Positions 11,836 through 22,932 of a stretch of 64,000 bases of DNA are shown here, in pieces (position 1 is the first letter of the stretch; every line of letters starts with the position of its first letter). Source of the stretch: Pomphorhynchus laevis (taxonomy: Eukaryota > Acanthocephala > Palaeacanthocephala > Echinorhynchida > Pomphorhynchidae); contig WNNJ02003633.1 of the NCBI GenBank assembly GCA_012934845.2, positions 1 to 64,000 of the forward strand, read 5' to 3'. The position numbers were made by a program, and so were the translations under genes. The notes below the pieces were generated by a model. That model did no database searches. It worked only from the letters and a program-made list of their open reading frames with translations, and was not told the origin of the DNA.

Positions 11836-12045
11836 TTCGGAGAAGGATCAATAAAAACTAATTTATTTTTATATTTCGATAGCTGATGCGACTACCATCA
11901 TCAGAAACAAAACAGATAATATGCTCATAAAATTGTATGTTTTTACTGTAAAAAATGTGAACAAATTGTATTTTTTCTGATGATCTAGCAGCAACTAGCG
12001 AAATATAAAAATAAATTAGTTTTAATTGGTACTGCTTTAAAATTC
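11836..12045. repeat. Foldback repeat with hammerhead-like core pieces
   Basis: The arms share GATCAATAAAAACTAATTT and its near reverse complement, each followed inward by TTTCGNTAG or CTAGCGAAA. Reading outward from the centre, each side has CTGATGAT, then a short potential stem, then GAAA (minus strand 11904 to 11874; plus strand 11977 to 12003). That is the order of hammerhead domain II, but the cleavage-site side is not convincing. A third half-arm with TAGCGAAATATAAAAATAAA lies near 12105-12140. A related foldback is at 31147-31254. Confidence 0.55.
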
Positions 12046-12503
12046 AAAATTGATCAATATAATTTGATCAATTTGATCCTGCTACTACGAGCAATGCGAA
12101 CAACAGCTAGCGAAATATAAAAATAAATTAGTGTTAATTCTTTTTCAAAATTCCAAATAAGTAAAACGATTTAAGATATTCATGGCTTTTTTACTTTCCT
12201 TCAACATTATATATTCATTTGTAGCTTACTAAAAAATAAAGGATCTAATTCAAATCAATTTTTATTGAAAAATCAGAAAATATATTATTACTCATTTTGG
12301 TGAAATTAATATCTAACAAATGATATTTTTATATTACATAAAATTGTATTTTGAAAAATAGAAAAAAGCTTCAATTATACACTTACATAAAATTTGACTT
12401 ATAAAATAAAACATCTTACTTGATAAGGTATAAAAATGTAATTTTATTTCCTGGACAGTTCATTTAAAAAAAATGACCAAATTTTTTTTTAAAAACTGTC
12501 CAT

Positions 12504-12533
12504 GAACAGTTCATTTTTTTAAATGAACTGTTC
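12504..12533. repeat. Perfect 13-bp hairpin with 4-nt loop
   Basis: GAACAGTTCATTT and its reverse complement flank TTTT. A related partial hairpin with the same GGACAGTTCATTT core starts about 12451. The function is unknown. Confidence 0.7.
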
Positions 12534-12966
12534 TCCGAATTTTCTCTGCATGTTCTCTGATAAGAAAGACATGATATAGCTTAATAGTAAAAATTTTTAT
12601 TTTTATTTGGTAACGAATGAAAAATAGAGTAAGATCTCCTGCAACTTACTCTCAATATTGTGTTTGATGTGTTCGCAAAACGTCCATCAAAACATAGTAT
12701 AACTTAAGAATATTAATTTCACCACTACAGTGGCTTTGCGCAAAATGCGTTCGATTTTTTATATTACATTAATATTTTAATTTAAAAATTATTTTTCATT
12801 TCAATATTAAATAAAAATTTAAAACTTTTGTATTCTTAAATTGATCACGAAACGATATCATTGTTTCTTAACTAATGCCATATTCTTACTAAGTTACGTA
12901 TAACTCGCATATGTTCATATACTTATTGATGCTGATTAAAAGTATACGAAATTTTTTATCAATGAA

Positions 12967-13035
12967 TGTCGTGATTTTATAACATTTTGTTTTGTTTTCT
13001 AGATGTGTTCAATAAAGCTTCTATTGTTCATCACA
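12967..13035 (+). repeat. 5' LTR of the Ty3/gypsy fossil (69 bp)
   Basis: It matches 18993-19061, contains an AATAAA signal inside, and is preceded by the ATGAA target duplication. Confidence 0.85.
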
Positions 13036-13054
13036 ATTTATTGAATACATTTAT

Positions 13055-13870
13055 CATGACTTTGCCAGCATCGACGTACGATGTAGACTACGCGTGATAT
13101 CTACAACCGTCCAAACTGACAATATCGGACAATCAGGGCGCTACAGATCTATAAAGACATTGGCTTGCTACTTTCAAGACTTTTGTGGCTTATATTAATG
13201 CAACACCTGCTATCAAATTGACTATTCTTCGCAATTTTGTGCGCTCTGAAATTTTCAAATCCATTCAACACGCGGAAACTTATGATGAGGCTATCGAGCT
13301 GTTGAAAACAATGTTTGATAAACCCATCAATGTGGTATACGCGCGATATGTTGTACGCTCGACACCAAAATAAATCCGAAGACATTCAGCAATACGCTAA
13401 TGCTGTGAAACAACTAGCTAATGCATGTAATTTCACTGACGTTTCGGCAGCCTATTGCAAGGACCAAACGATTCTGAATGCCTTTATTATTAGAATAGGC
13501 TCATCTAAGATAGGACAAAGGCTTCTGGAGAGTAACCTACTAAAACTATTAGACACAATCGACCAGGCAAAAGCGATGGAGATAGCGGAAAATAAGCTAT
13601 TGCAATCGAACGACCGTACCTACGAAGGCGAAGATGACTGATAATTATCATGAATCCGGAAAAGACGGTATTGATGTGCAATCAGAAAAGGAAGAATGCA
13701 CGATGGCAGTATCTGCGAAAAGAAATTAAAGGTGCTTCTTCTGTGCAAGTTCTGTTAAACATCGTAGATCCGAGTGTTCAGCCAAGGAATCAACATGTCG
13801 GAAATGCCATAAAGTCGGTCACTTTGCAAAAGTATGCCGATATTCTGTCTTCGAGACGAATGAAAATAAA
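13055..13870 (+). pseudogene. gag region of the Ty3/gypsy fossil
   Basis: The segment starts at a Met codon at 13055 shortly after the 5' LTR. The middle encodes a helical Gag-like region with SEIFKSIQHAETYDEAIELL and later QYANAVKQLANACNF, typical of retrotransposon capsid-type domains. Near 13700-13860 there are remains of a Cys/His knuckle pair ahead of the protease. The coding sequence has several breaks, treated here as a fossil. It lies directly upstream of the protease motif. Confidence 0.75.
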
Positions 13871-13909
13871 GTGGCTACTCTTGCCCTAACATCTTACGAA
13901 TCACGAAGT

Positions 13910-14220
13910 AATGGAATTGTGAAAATTGGTGATATTCAACTATCGTGTTTGTTTGACACTGGAAGTTGTAGTAACTTCATAAGATCTGAAACTGCGAGGC
14001 GCTTAACTAAACAGCCGAAAACAGATAACAATGGCTACTAACAATTTGAAAACAACTACAAGAGGATAAGTATCTATTATAATCGAATATAATGGAAAGT
14101 GCTACCAGAACGTTAAATTTCGCGTCATTGACAAACTCTGTATGGAAATAATCCTCGGTGTGGAATTTATGCCAGCGCCACAACAGCTTCTAATTATTAC
14201 TTCACGGATCAGAATCTGAT
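13910..14220 (+). pseudogene. Aspartic protease region of the Ty3/gypsy fossil
   Basis: The protease core CLFDTGSCSNFIR (about 13948-13986) has the Asp-Thr-Gly-Ser active-site motif of retroelement aspartic proteases. It would cut the element's own polyprotein. It sits between the knuckle region and RT as expected. The flanking sequence is decayed. Confidence 0.75.
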
Positions 14221-14229
14221 TTAGTAGTT

Positions 14230-15060
14230 GCACGCCTGAAGTGTCCAAAAATAAGCCATGTTCGACCCTTCCAACATCTGACGAGTGATCACAAACCTAT
14301 TGCTGTTCGATCGCGTCGCTTCAGTTTTTATGATCGAGCATTTATCAAAATTGAAATATCAAAGTTGCTCGAAGAATGAATTATTCAACCAAGTACTACT
14401 CCATGGCAAGTGCAGGTTCTAGTGGTTCATCTTCATCGACATAGAAATCGGCTAGTAATCGATTATTCCCTGGCAATAAATAGATATACAATGCTGGATG
14501 CATATCCCTTACCTAACCTTCAAGACTTTGTGTTTGAAATTAGCAAATTCAAATACTTCTCAACGATCGACCTTCAATCTGCATATCATCAAATCGAGTT
14601 GCACGAGGATGATCGTATGTTTACAAGCTTTGAAGCCGATGGTAGGCTATACCATTTCAATAAACTAACATCCGGACTGAAGAACGCGGTGTCATGTTTT
14701 CAAAGAGCGATGAATCAATTTATAGAAAAGTGAGATTTGAGGGACACTTACGCTTACCTTGATAATATCACAATTTGTGGTGGGACAAAGAGTGATCACG
14801 ACAAGAATCTTGCGAAATTTAAGAATGTTGCTTCACAGATTGGCCTGGCATTAAATGAGCAAAAATGCGAGTTTGGGCTGACTGAAGTAAAACTATTGGG
14901 ATATTTGGTCACACAAGGTAACCTGAAGCCGGACCCCGAAAGGCTATCCGTATTACTCCAAATTCCCACTCCTGATGATATGAAGTCACTCAAACGCATA
15001 ATGGGTATATTTGCATATTATTCCTCCTTGATCCCTAATTATTCAGAAAAGATCAATTTC
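14230..15060 (+). pseudogene. Reverse transcriptase region of the Ty3/gypsy fossil
   Basis: Clear Ty3/gypsy RT blocks are present: FSTIDLQSAYHQIELHEDD (about 14555-14610), the FxxLxSGLKNA block (about 14660-14690) and a YLDN box at about 14755, where the family usually has YLDD. The thumb-like GYLVTQGNLKPDPER follows (about 14900). These blocks place the element in Ty3/gypsy rather than Bel/Pao or copia. It is broken and not expected to work. Confidence 0.88.
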
Positions 15061-15505
15061 TTGAGTGGGATTACGAGCTTTCCTCTCAGTCCTGAATCCT
15101 TGCAATATCTCAAGGATCTCAAAAAGGATATAGCAAAGGCGTATTTGTATCACATAGATGATTCTAAATCATTGGCAGTTGAAACAGAAGCTTCCGATGT
15201 CAGTATAGCAGCGACACTTAACGGCGATGGAAAACCTATATCATTCTTTTCACGACGATTGTCGAAATAGAGCGGAAATATTCTTCTGTGGAGAAAGAGG
15301 ACCAAACAATGGTTGAATCCCTACTCAAATGGCGACATTTTATCATTGGTAGACATTTCAATATATTAACCGATCAGAGATCAGTGAGTTTTATTTTCCA
15401 TCCCAGAAACCAGAATAAAATCAAAAATGACAAGATTGAGCGCTGGAAAGTCGAATTGGCGTGTTTCGATTTCGATATCTTTTATCGTCCTGGAAGCTTA
15501 ATTTT
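15061..15505 (+). pseudogene. RNase H region of the Ty3/gypsy fossil
   Basis: This encodes the RNase H-like segment with TEASDVSIAATL, ISFFSRRLSK and the HFNILTDQRSVSFIF block, ending at FDIFYRPGS, the usual end of gypsy RNase H before the linker. The LINE insertion follows almost at once. Confidence 0.82.
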
Positions 15506-15597
15506 TTAAACAAAGAAAATTTATTTTTACAAAATAAAACAAATTTTAGTAAAAGTTTTAGTTATTGTAAGCTTAATAATAAATATAAGCTTAATAA

Positions 15598-17840
15598 TAA
15601 CAATAATTTATTGAACGTAGCGAATGCGTACCAGCTGCATGCTTGCAAGTCCAATACCAAAAAAATGAAAAAGTCAAGCAGATAAATTGTTTAAATAGGA
15701 TCGGATTTGGCGTTTGAAGCACGGCAGGGAGGTTGATTGGCGTATATGAATGGGCATATGATTCCACGATAGAGGAGCAACAACCAACAAGGATCGCAAT
15801 CCAAAGAAGGTAGAGTAGTTTGGGACATGTAAAAGAAGGGAATTACAAGAACGCAAGGAACAGTAAACAGGACGAGAATTATCAATAAAAGGAAGGTTGA
15901 GAAATGAAGGGGTATGTAAAGTTACAAGGCGGAAAGCAACGAGAAGACGAATTTGAACACGACAATAAATTGTAGGCAAATCAAGAGAAGCAAGATGGTG
16001 GAATGTATGATCAAAACGACGAAGACGAAGGATAATTCAGACGGCTGCGTTGACGATGCGTTGTAGGGGAAGAAGAGTGGATTTAGGTGAGTTGGTAAAT
16101 AGAGTAAGACAATAATCGAGTCTAGAAAAAAGGAGAGAAGATATGAGAGTCATACAAGAAGGGAAATCGATCAATCTACGAACTTGACGGAGATTGCGGA
16201 GTATCAAGGTAGATGAGGGTACTTTATCTCTAATGAAAGGTTTAAGTGAAAGTCGGTTGTTGAACTGGAAGCCTAGGAAAACGAGATTATCAATGATAGG
16301 AAGAATTGTAGAATTTAATTATACGGAGTGAGGTTCTAAGCCAAAGCGTAAAGGTAGGATCCACATACTTTTGGATTTATCAGGATTCAGAGAATGGCGA
16401 AGGGAAGAAAGATGATTGGAAATTGAGACAAGACAGCTAGAAACAGAAACACTAAGATCATGAATACGATAAGCAGGTGCGTGAGCGTAGATGAGAATGT
16501 CATCAGCATTTACATAACATGGAAGTTAAATTTATGAGAAATCGAAGACAAGTCACCGAGAAGAAGAGAGAAACCATAGGGCCTAATACGGAGCCTTGTG
16601 GAACACCGGTCGGGATGGATGAAGGATGGGAGAGAGAAGAGTTAGAATATACGCGAAATGTACGGTTTGATAGATATGAAGAAAACCATGATACAGTGGG
16701 TAAAGAGAAGCCATAATCATGACGAAGGCGATGTAGAAGAATCGAGTGATCGACGATGTCAAAAGCAGACGATAGATCAAGAGAAACTATGACACTACAT
16801 AATTTATGATCGCGCGAGATGAGTAAGTCATTATAAACTTTAAGACAGGCAATTTCAGTAGAGTGATTAGAGCGAAAAGCGGCTTGGAAGGGAGGAAACA
16901 AGTTAGAGGAAAAGAGATATGTATTAACTTGCTTGATAACGAGACGCTACAAGGAGTTTAGAGAGGGTTGGGAGAAGTGAGATTGGACGGTACGAAGATG
17001 GTATTGAGGAGTCGAGAGATTGCTTTTTGATGCTTTTTGCTTTCCAGATGTAAGGAAATGTACGGCTACGGATGGACGAGTTGAACAATGTGGTTAGGAA
17101 ATGTGAGATAGAGGAGAAGATATTTTTTAGCGAGTAAGTTGGAATTGGATCAGAAGGAGAGGTTTTATTAGGTAATGACAGCAAAACCGAAGAAACTTCA
17201 TCAGCCGAAACGGGAAGAAGGTGGAATAGCTCTGGGAGGGAAGTATTTAAAGAGAAGGGAGGGTTTAAGTCGGCTATGGGTAGTAGGTAAAGTAAATTAG
17301 ATAGCTTAGTTTGTAGATAAGAAAATTCATCAGGATTTATATTACAAGGAATAGATGATACTGAAAGAATCGAGTTTAAGATTTTCCGATGAGATTACGA
17401 GTTGGAGGATGACTCGAGTTTATTTCGCCAAAAGATAGTACGTTTAGTAGTTTAAGAATGATATGTGAAAGGCGTAGAATAAAGTAGGAATCACGGAGAT
17501 TTGGAGTGAGTGAGTTGGGAGAACGTTTAAGAAAGCGATTATACACGCGAAAAGAGTGACGGAGTCGACGCTTAGAAAGACTACAGATAGAATCGAACCA
17601 GGGAGCGTGGCACAAGCGCTGAGAACATCGGAGTCGACTATGCATAAGGTTATTGATGATAGACATAAGTTCGGAATAAGACAGAATGAGGAGATCATCG
17701 GGAGAGAGATAGTAAAGAGGAAGGGAAAAGAGTGAAGAATTGAGTAAGGCTGTGCAGAGAATAGGGATATCGAGAAGTTTCCAGGGTCGACTTGGTGTGG
17801 ATAATGGTGGAGGCGGAGAAGGATCATGGGGACGAGTAAG
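15598..17840 (-). mobile_element. 5'-truncated L2/CR1-type LINE inserted in the Ty3/gypsy fossil
   Basis: The minus strand shows the endonuclease-RT linker (APWFDSICSLSKRRLRHSF, near 17600), RT fingers (SYRPISLLPTLSKLL, near 16980) and the palm VSLDLSSAFDIVDHSILLHR (near 16780). These are followed by GVPQGSVLGP (near 16580), an ADD box near 16490 whose first residue is Asn instead of Tyr, and the C-terminal WNHMPIHIR motif near 15760. This signature (LSAAFDxVDH, GVPQGSVLGP) belongs to the L2/CR1/Crack-type LINEs and is unrelated in detail to LINE-A. The endonuclease is missing, and several frameshifts and stops are present. The 3' end lies in an AT-rich tract repeating TAAGCTTAATAATAA. Confidence 0.85.
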
Positions 17841-17847
17841 AGTAAGA

Positions 17848-18985
17848 GTGACTTACGTGAACATGCCCTTCAATATCTCGAATAAGTTAATGCGGATGCA
17901 CGAGATGCTATGCCATTCTGGAATTATGCGTTTGTCACACTACGATAGATCTCGAAATCTTGGATACTCAATGGAAGAGATAAAAAAGCGTGTGAACAAT
18001 GCGTTGCCTGTAAATGTTGCAAACGGAAATGCGCTTCTTTAAATGATTGTTATGTAATCAAGGCTACCAGACCCTTTGAGAGGTTGTGCCTGGATTTTAA
18101 AGAGTCTCTACCAAGTAAAACAAGAAATAAATACATATTTGTTACAGTAGATGAGTTTAGCCGCTATCCTTTTGCATTTCTATGCTCAGATATGTCATCT
18201 GAAACGGTATGTCGCTGTCTTCGTCAAATATTCGGGATATTTGGATGTCCGAATTATGTTCACTCGGATCGAGACATCTCATTCTTGTCTTCTAATACAA
18301 GCCGTTTCCTGCACGAACATGGTATTGCAAGTAGTTTCACTTCGCCATATAATCCAAGGGGCAATGGACAATGTGAAAGATTTAATTCCACTATCTGGAA
18401 GGCAGTCTCTGCCACTTTAATAAGTCAATCACTTCATTTGAACGCTTGGAAGACTATACTTCCAAAGGTCCTTAATAGTATATGGTCATTATTGTCAACT
18501 GCAACAAATCAAACCCCCATGAGCGAATTTTTACATATCCACTTAAGACTAATGATAGAATACCGATGTTTGATTGGCTTGTTGAGTAAGAAGATATATT
18601 AGTAAGGCGGCACGCCCGAAAATCTAAATTCGAGCCTCTAGTGGAACCAACAAAGCTAGTAGTCTCTAATCCGAACTATGATGTTGTAAGATATCCTAAT
18701 ATCGGGAGAACTTTTTCTCCACGAGACGTAGCTCCCAGGAGCACGGAACTGACTACATCGAGCAATGCTTATAATGGTATGTCAAATCAATCGAAAGATA
18801 ATCCAAATTAGGATCGCATTCAAGATATTCAGTCTGATCACAAGATGAACAATAACTCGATTGACGAAGAAGATTCCTCCTATGTGTCAGAACCAGAACA
18901 TGATATGAACGAATTATCACACAGTTCACTAAGACCGCAGCGGAAGAGAAATCACCCCACGTACTTAAACGATTATATTTGGTGA
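17848..18985 (+). pseudogene. Integrase region of the Ty3/gypsy fossil
   Basis: The sequence resumes with the zinc-binding part (MHEMLCHSGIMRLSHY) and then the catalytic core from about 18080. The core is laid out as LDF, TVDEFSRYPF, HSDRDISFLS and a Glu in CERFNS, matching the D,D-E order. The tail up to 18985 is acidic and ends with LRPQRKRNHPTYLNDYIW, a typical end of gypsy integrases. The 3' LTR follows directly. The segment has a few breaks. Confidence 0.85.
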
Positions 18986-18992
18986 GGGTGAA

Positions 18993-19061
18993 TACCGTGA
19001 TTGTATAACATTTTGTTTTGTTTACTAGATGTATTCAATAAAACTTCTATAGTTAATCACA
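18993..19061 (+). repeat. 3' LTR of the Ty3/gypsy fossil (69 bp)
   Basis: It is the partner of the 5' LTR and is followed immediately by ATGAA, the same five bases that precede the 5' LTR. Confidence 0.85.
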
Positions 19062-19066
19062 ATGAA

Positions 19067-20330
19067 CGAAAAAATCTAGTATTTAATTAATAAAATGTCC
19101 AATCTTCAAAACATAAAATACTGCTATCCAATTAAATATACCTTTAGAAACATATATCTTTAAATCTTTTTACCTAATCAACCAACAACTTCTGGTTTTT
19201 GGATTGGAATTTTTTACATTGTATAAGTATGATATGATAGCTTAACATTCCGTTATCAATTCCAGAACATTTTAATTTTATCTATTCTAAAATTATGGCA
19301 ATACTAAAAAACATCTTCTTTAGAATAAATCTTCTTAACAGCAAATCTCCTTTAGAACCAATCTTTTTTAAAATAAATCGTATCAAGAGCACATTTACTT
19401 TAAAACAGATCTTCTTAAAAACAAATATGTACATAGGAGCATATGCTATCAAATCGTAAGTATCTTCAAATTAAAGAATGTATTATCAATTTGAAAAGTT
19501 TTGATAAAAAATATTAATTTCCAGGTATGCTAAATCACAAACTTTAATTAACAATTCAATTAAGTTTTCCAGTGCGCTTAAAAATCAAGAGCAGTGTTTT
19601 CGGGATTTGTTTTCAAATCCGGAATTTACAAAAGTTTTCCGAATTTGCGGAACTTATGAAATGAATTTAGATAAATATAACAGAAAAGATAAAGTAACAA
19701 AAAATGTAAATAGATACTTATTTTTAAACTTATTAAAAAATAAGTTATGAAAACTTATAAGATAAAATAAAACGTAAATAGCAGTGTGATCATAGCATCA
19801 TATATATAAGTGGCCGCCATTTACATATCAAGCAAGAGGTAAGCAAAACTATCCTAGCAAATACTGATCTGTATAGTCATCACTGAACCAAAAAGATGGT
19901 TGAATTCAATATATTGCTTGCAATTTATATTATAAGTAATTTATAGCTTGCTCAATTTATTAATTGTTACGCATATTCACAATTCTTAATTCATCAAGTT
20001 CATTGTGTCCCTGTCAAAGTAGGTACACTGAAAATTAAAGAAGTTCCATCAGAATATAATTGTATTTTGTTATATAAAACACGATTATTTAGTAAATTAG
20101 TGAGTTCCATAGTCTTGTTTTCGACTTCAAACATGAATGGCACAACAAATGAATCTAAATGTAATAATAATGTATACAGCAAATACTTCTCTAATGACAA
20201 GTATGTATTTGTCAGTAAACATTTTAATTTTTTAAACTAAAAACAAAATCAAACAAAAAATTTTCTAATTTTTTAATTATCAAAATATAATTGAAACTGA
20301 ATTTAAACTATGAGGGTGAAAAATTTTTCT
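19067..20330. other. AT-rich spacer
   Basis: I see no gene. A loosely repeated TTTAGAA/TCTTCTTAA theme at about 19315-19440 may be an old degenerate tandem repeat. Confidence 0.55.
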
Positions 20331-20715
20331 GGAGGATAGTGGATATTATACTGTGTTAGAATAATGTATTACGTTAGATAATCAAATTTCATCAAAGGAA
20401 ATACGTCATTAGCATGTATTGGCTCTACTGCTATGTTAGGTTAAGGAATAGGGGCCGAAGCCTAATAACAAAGCAGTTCTTCCTAATGACCTTTAATCCT
20501 TATTTGAGAATACATCGTATATTATTTATTAGTCAATTCGTAACAATTGATTTTTATTTTAAATTCTAACTTTATATAAATATCTATTATACAAATCTTA
20601 TATAATTATTTATTATTAATTATTTAACTTTATTTTGAATTTATATATATACAATACATAGACTTTATATATACAATACATAAACTATATAAACAATACA
20701 TAAACAATACATAAA
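20331..20715 (+). mobile_element. PLE 3' terminal segment (copy A)
   Basis: It contains a diverged version of the segment found after every PLE RT frame here: ATCAAATTTCATCA, the GCATGTATTGGC block, ACTGCTATGTT, GGGGCCGAA and AACAAAGCAGT, then the ATTAGTCAATTC block and an AT-rich tract. No RT frame is preserved upstream. A terminal motif resembling the PLE end (ATAGACTTAGTTAGCTTATC) recurs at about 21109-21130, after the foreign piece at 20716-21010, so this copy may have been split. Confidence 0.7.
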
Positions 20716-21010
20716 CCCTCTAGCGGCTAGTTACGAGGATAAAGCAGTCATTCGGACCGGTGAGGTAGCCGGTTTTGCAGAATGCAAGAAAAAGGAAATG
20801 TACAACGAGATCGATAATAGGATCTATACATTCGTTCCAGTAGCTGTTGATCCCTTGAGTGTCTTGGGCAAGGAAACTTCGTATTTCATCGAAAAGATCG
20901 GAAAGATAATGTCCAGGACCACATGTGAAACTCGATCAACGGCTTTCCTCATGCAGCGATTAAGCGTAGCGGTTCAGCGAGGCAATGCCGCTTGAATACT
21001 CGAGTGCCTA
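20716..21010 (+). pseudogene. C-terminal fragment of an unidentified retroelement protein
   Basis: An open frame upstream of and through the Met at 20798 encodes FVPVAVDPLSVLGKETSYFI, then TRSTAFLMQRLSVAVQRGNA, and ends at a stop after NAA. Motifs of the form AFLxQRLSxAxQRGNAA recur, to my recollection, at the end of RT-bearing elements in many animals. GC content is well above the surroundings, which fits a fragment inserted into AT-rich DNA. It has no start region or catalytic domain. I do not assign a family. Confidence 0.5.
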
Positions 21011-21537
21011 AGCGATCAATCGGTTACCGAGTTTTTTGAAGGAAAACTAAATTTTAAATGGCTTTGTACTTCTATTAATGTTTTGGTTTTTTAAAATATT
21101 TTTTCTATACATAGACTTAGTTAGCTTATCTAATTTATTCATAATATACTTATGTTGATATCTTTCCTATTAACTGTTTTGTTTCGCCGATATAGGTGCT
21201 AGAGCAGTTTTGCTAAATTCCATATGCTACCGCGTTATGTTGATAAATATATTTTCTAAAGCATATAAATTATATAATTTATAAATCCAGAAAATCTTAA
21301 GTTTAAAATATTTATCTCTAAGTTTATATATAGTACAAAATACGTAGACTCCATTGAGTGATCTGATTTCTCCTAGAGTTATACATAAATAAAATAATCT
21401 TATCTTTAAGCGCATAAACATAACGCTCGATACTTCCAAAACAGAGCGAAAATACCGAGGAAAGTACGAACAAATAAATTTAGCACTCAATTTTAATCAG
21501 AGTAGTGAGTCGAGAGCAATGTATTTGAGTAACTAAA
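21011..21537. other. AT-rich spacer with PLE-like end motifs
   Basis: Two sequences resembling the PLE end occur, near 21109-21130 and 21340-21370 (AATACGTAGACTCCATTGAG). Nothing else is recognisable before the minisatellite. Confidence 0.5.
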
Positions 21538-22932
21538 GACGAATGCATAAAAGACGAATACATCAAAGGCTAATGTTTCAAAGACGAATGCATCAAAGAC
21601 GAATACACCAAAAACGAACGCATCAAAGACGAATGCACCAAAGGCGAATGCTCCAATGGCGAACGCACAATAGACAAATGCACCCAAGACGAATGCACCA
21701 AATGCTAATGCATAATAGACGAATGCACCAAAGACGAATTCACCAAAGACGAATTCACCAGGAACGAATGCATCAGGAACGAATACACCAGGAACGAATA
21801 CACCAGGAACGAATGCACCAGGATCGAATGCACCAGGAACGAATGCACCAGGAACGAATTCACAAGGAACAAATGCATCAAGAACGAATGAATCAAGAAC
21901 GAATGCACCAAGAACAAATGCAGACAGGACAATTGCAGAAAGAACAAATGAATCAAAGAAGATTGCACCAAAGACGGTTGCACCGAAGACGAATGCATCA
22001 AAGACGAATTAATCGAAGACGAATGCACCAAAGACGAATGAAGCGAAGACGAATGATTCAAAGGCGAATGCATAGAAGACAAATATCACAGCGGCAAATG
22101 TACCGAAGACGAATTCGGCAAAGACAAAAAAATCGAAGACGAATGCATCGAAGACGAATGCATCGAATACGAATGCACCGAAAACGAAGGCATCGAAGAC
22201 GAATGAATCGAAAACTAATGAATCAAAGGCGAATGAAACGAATACCAATAAACCAAATACCAATGAACCAAATGCCAATAAACCAAATACCAATGAACCA
22301 AATACCAATGAACCAAATACCAATGAACCAAATACCAATGAACCAAATACCAATGAACCAAATACCAATGAACCAAATATCAATGAACCAAATATCAATG
22401 AACCAAATACCAATGAACCAAATACCAATGAACCAAATACCAATGAACCAAATACCAATGAACCAAATACCAATGAACCAAATACCAATGAACCAAATAC
22501 CAATGAACCAAATACCAATGAACCAAATACCAATGAACCAAATACCAATGAACCAAATACCAATAAACCAAATACCAATAAACCAAATACCAATAAACCA
22601 AATACCAATAAACCAAATACCAATGAACCAAATACCAATAAACCAGATACCAATGAACCAAATACCAATAAACCAGATACCAATGAACCAAATACCAATG
22701 AACCAAATACCAATAAACCAAATACCAATGAACCAAATACCAATAAACCAAATACCAATAAACCAAATACCAATAAACCAAATACCAATAAACCAAATAC
22801 CAATAAACCAAATACCAATAAACCAAATACCAATAAACCAAATACCAATGAACCAAATACCAATCAACCAAATACCAATCAACCAAATACCAATCAACCA
22901 AATACCAATCAACCAAATACCAATGAACCAAA
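21538..22932. repeat. Minisatellite, 15-bp unit, about 93 copies
   Basis: The first half (to about 22237) is built on units like AAAGACGAATGCATC and AAAGACGAATGCACC with much variation. The second half is a more uniform AAATACCAATGAACC, in which the ATG codon alternates with ATA or ATC in short runs. Both halves keep the same register. Because 15 is a multiple of three and the unit lacks stops in most frames, long reading frames open on both strands: plus-strand NQIPM repeats of 475 codons, and minus-strand VFGSL, GIWFI and LVHWY repeats. These frames follow from the repeat and are not taken as genes. Confidence 0.95.

Larger units (their letters stand above)
12967..19061 (+). mobile_element. 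Ty3/gypsy retrotransposon fossil (Mag-like), whole ends, interrupted inside
   Basis: Two 69-bp direct repeats (12967-13035 and 18993-19061) end in CA. The first begins with TG, and both are flanked by the 5-bp duplication ATGAA (12962-12966 and 19062-19066). Between them lie gag, a zinc-knuckle region, protease, RT, RNase H and integrase in Ty3/gypsy order. The very short LTRs recall Mag elements, whose LTRs are also under 100 bp. Roughly one in eight LTR positions differs between the two ends, so the insertion is old. The coding region has multiple breaks and a LINE lies between RNase H and integrase. Confidence 0.88.

Noticed and set aside
21538-22932. CRISPR-like array
   Set aside because: There are no unique spacers; the units are contiguous and degenerate, and the surroundings are eukaryotic transposons.
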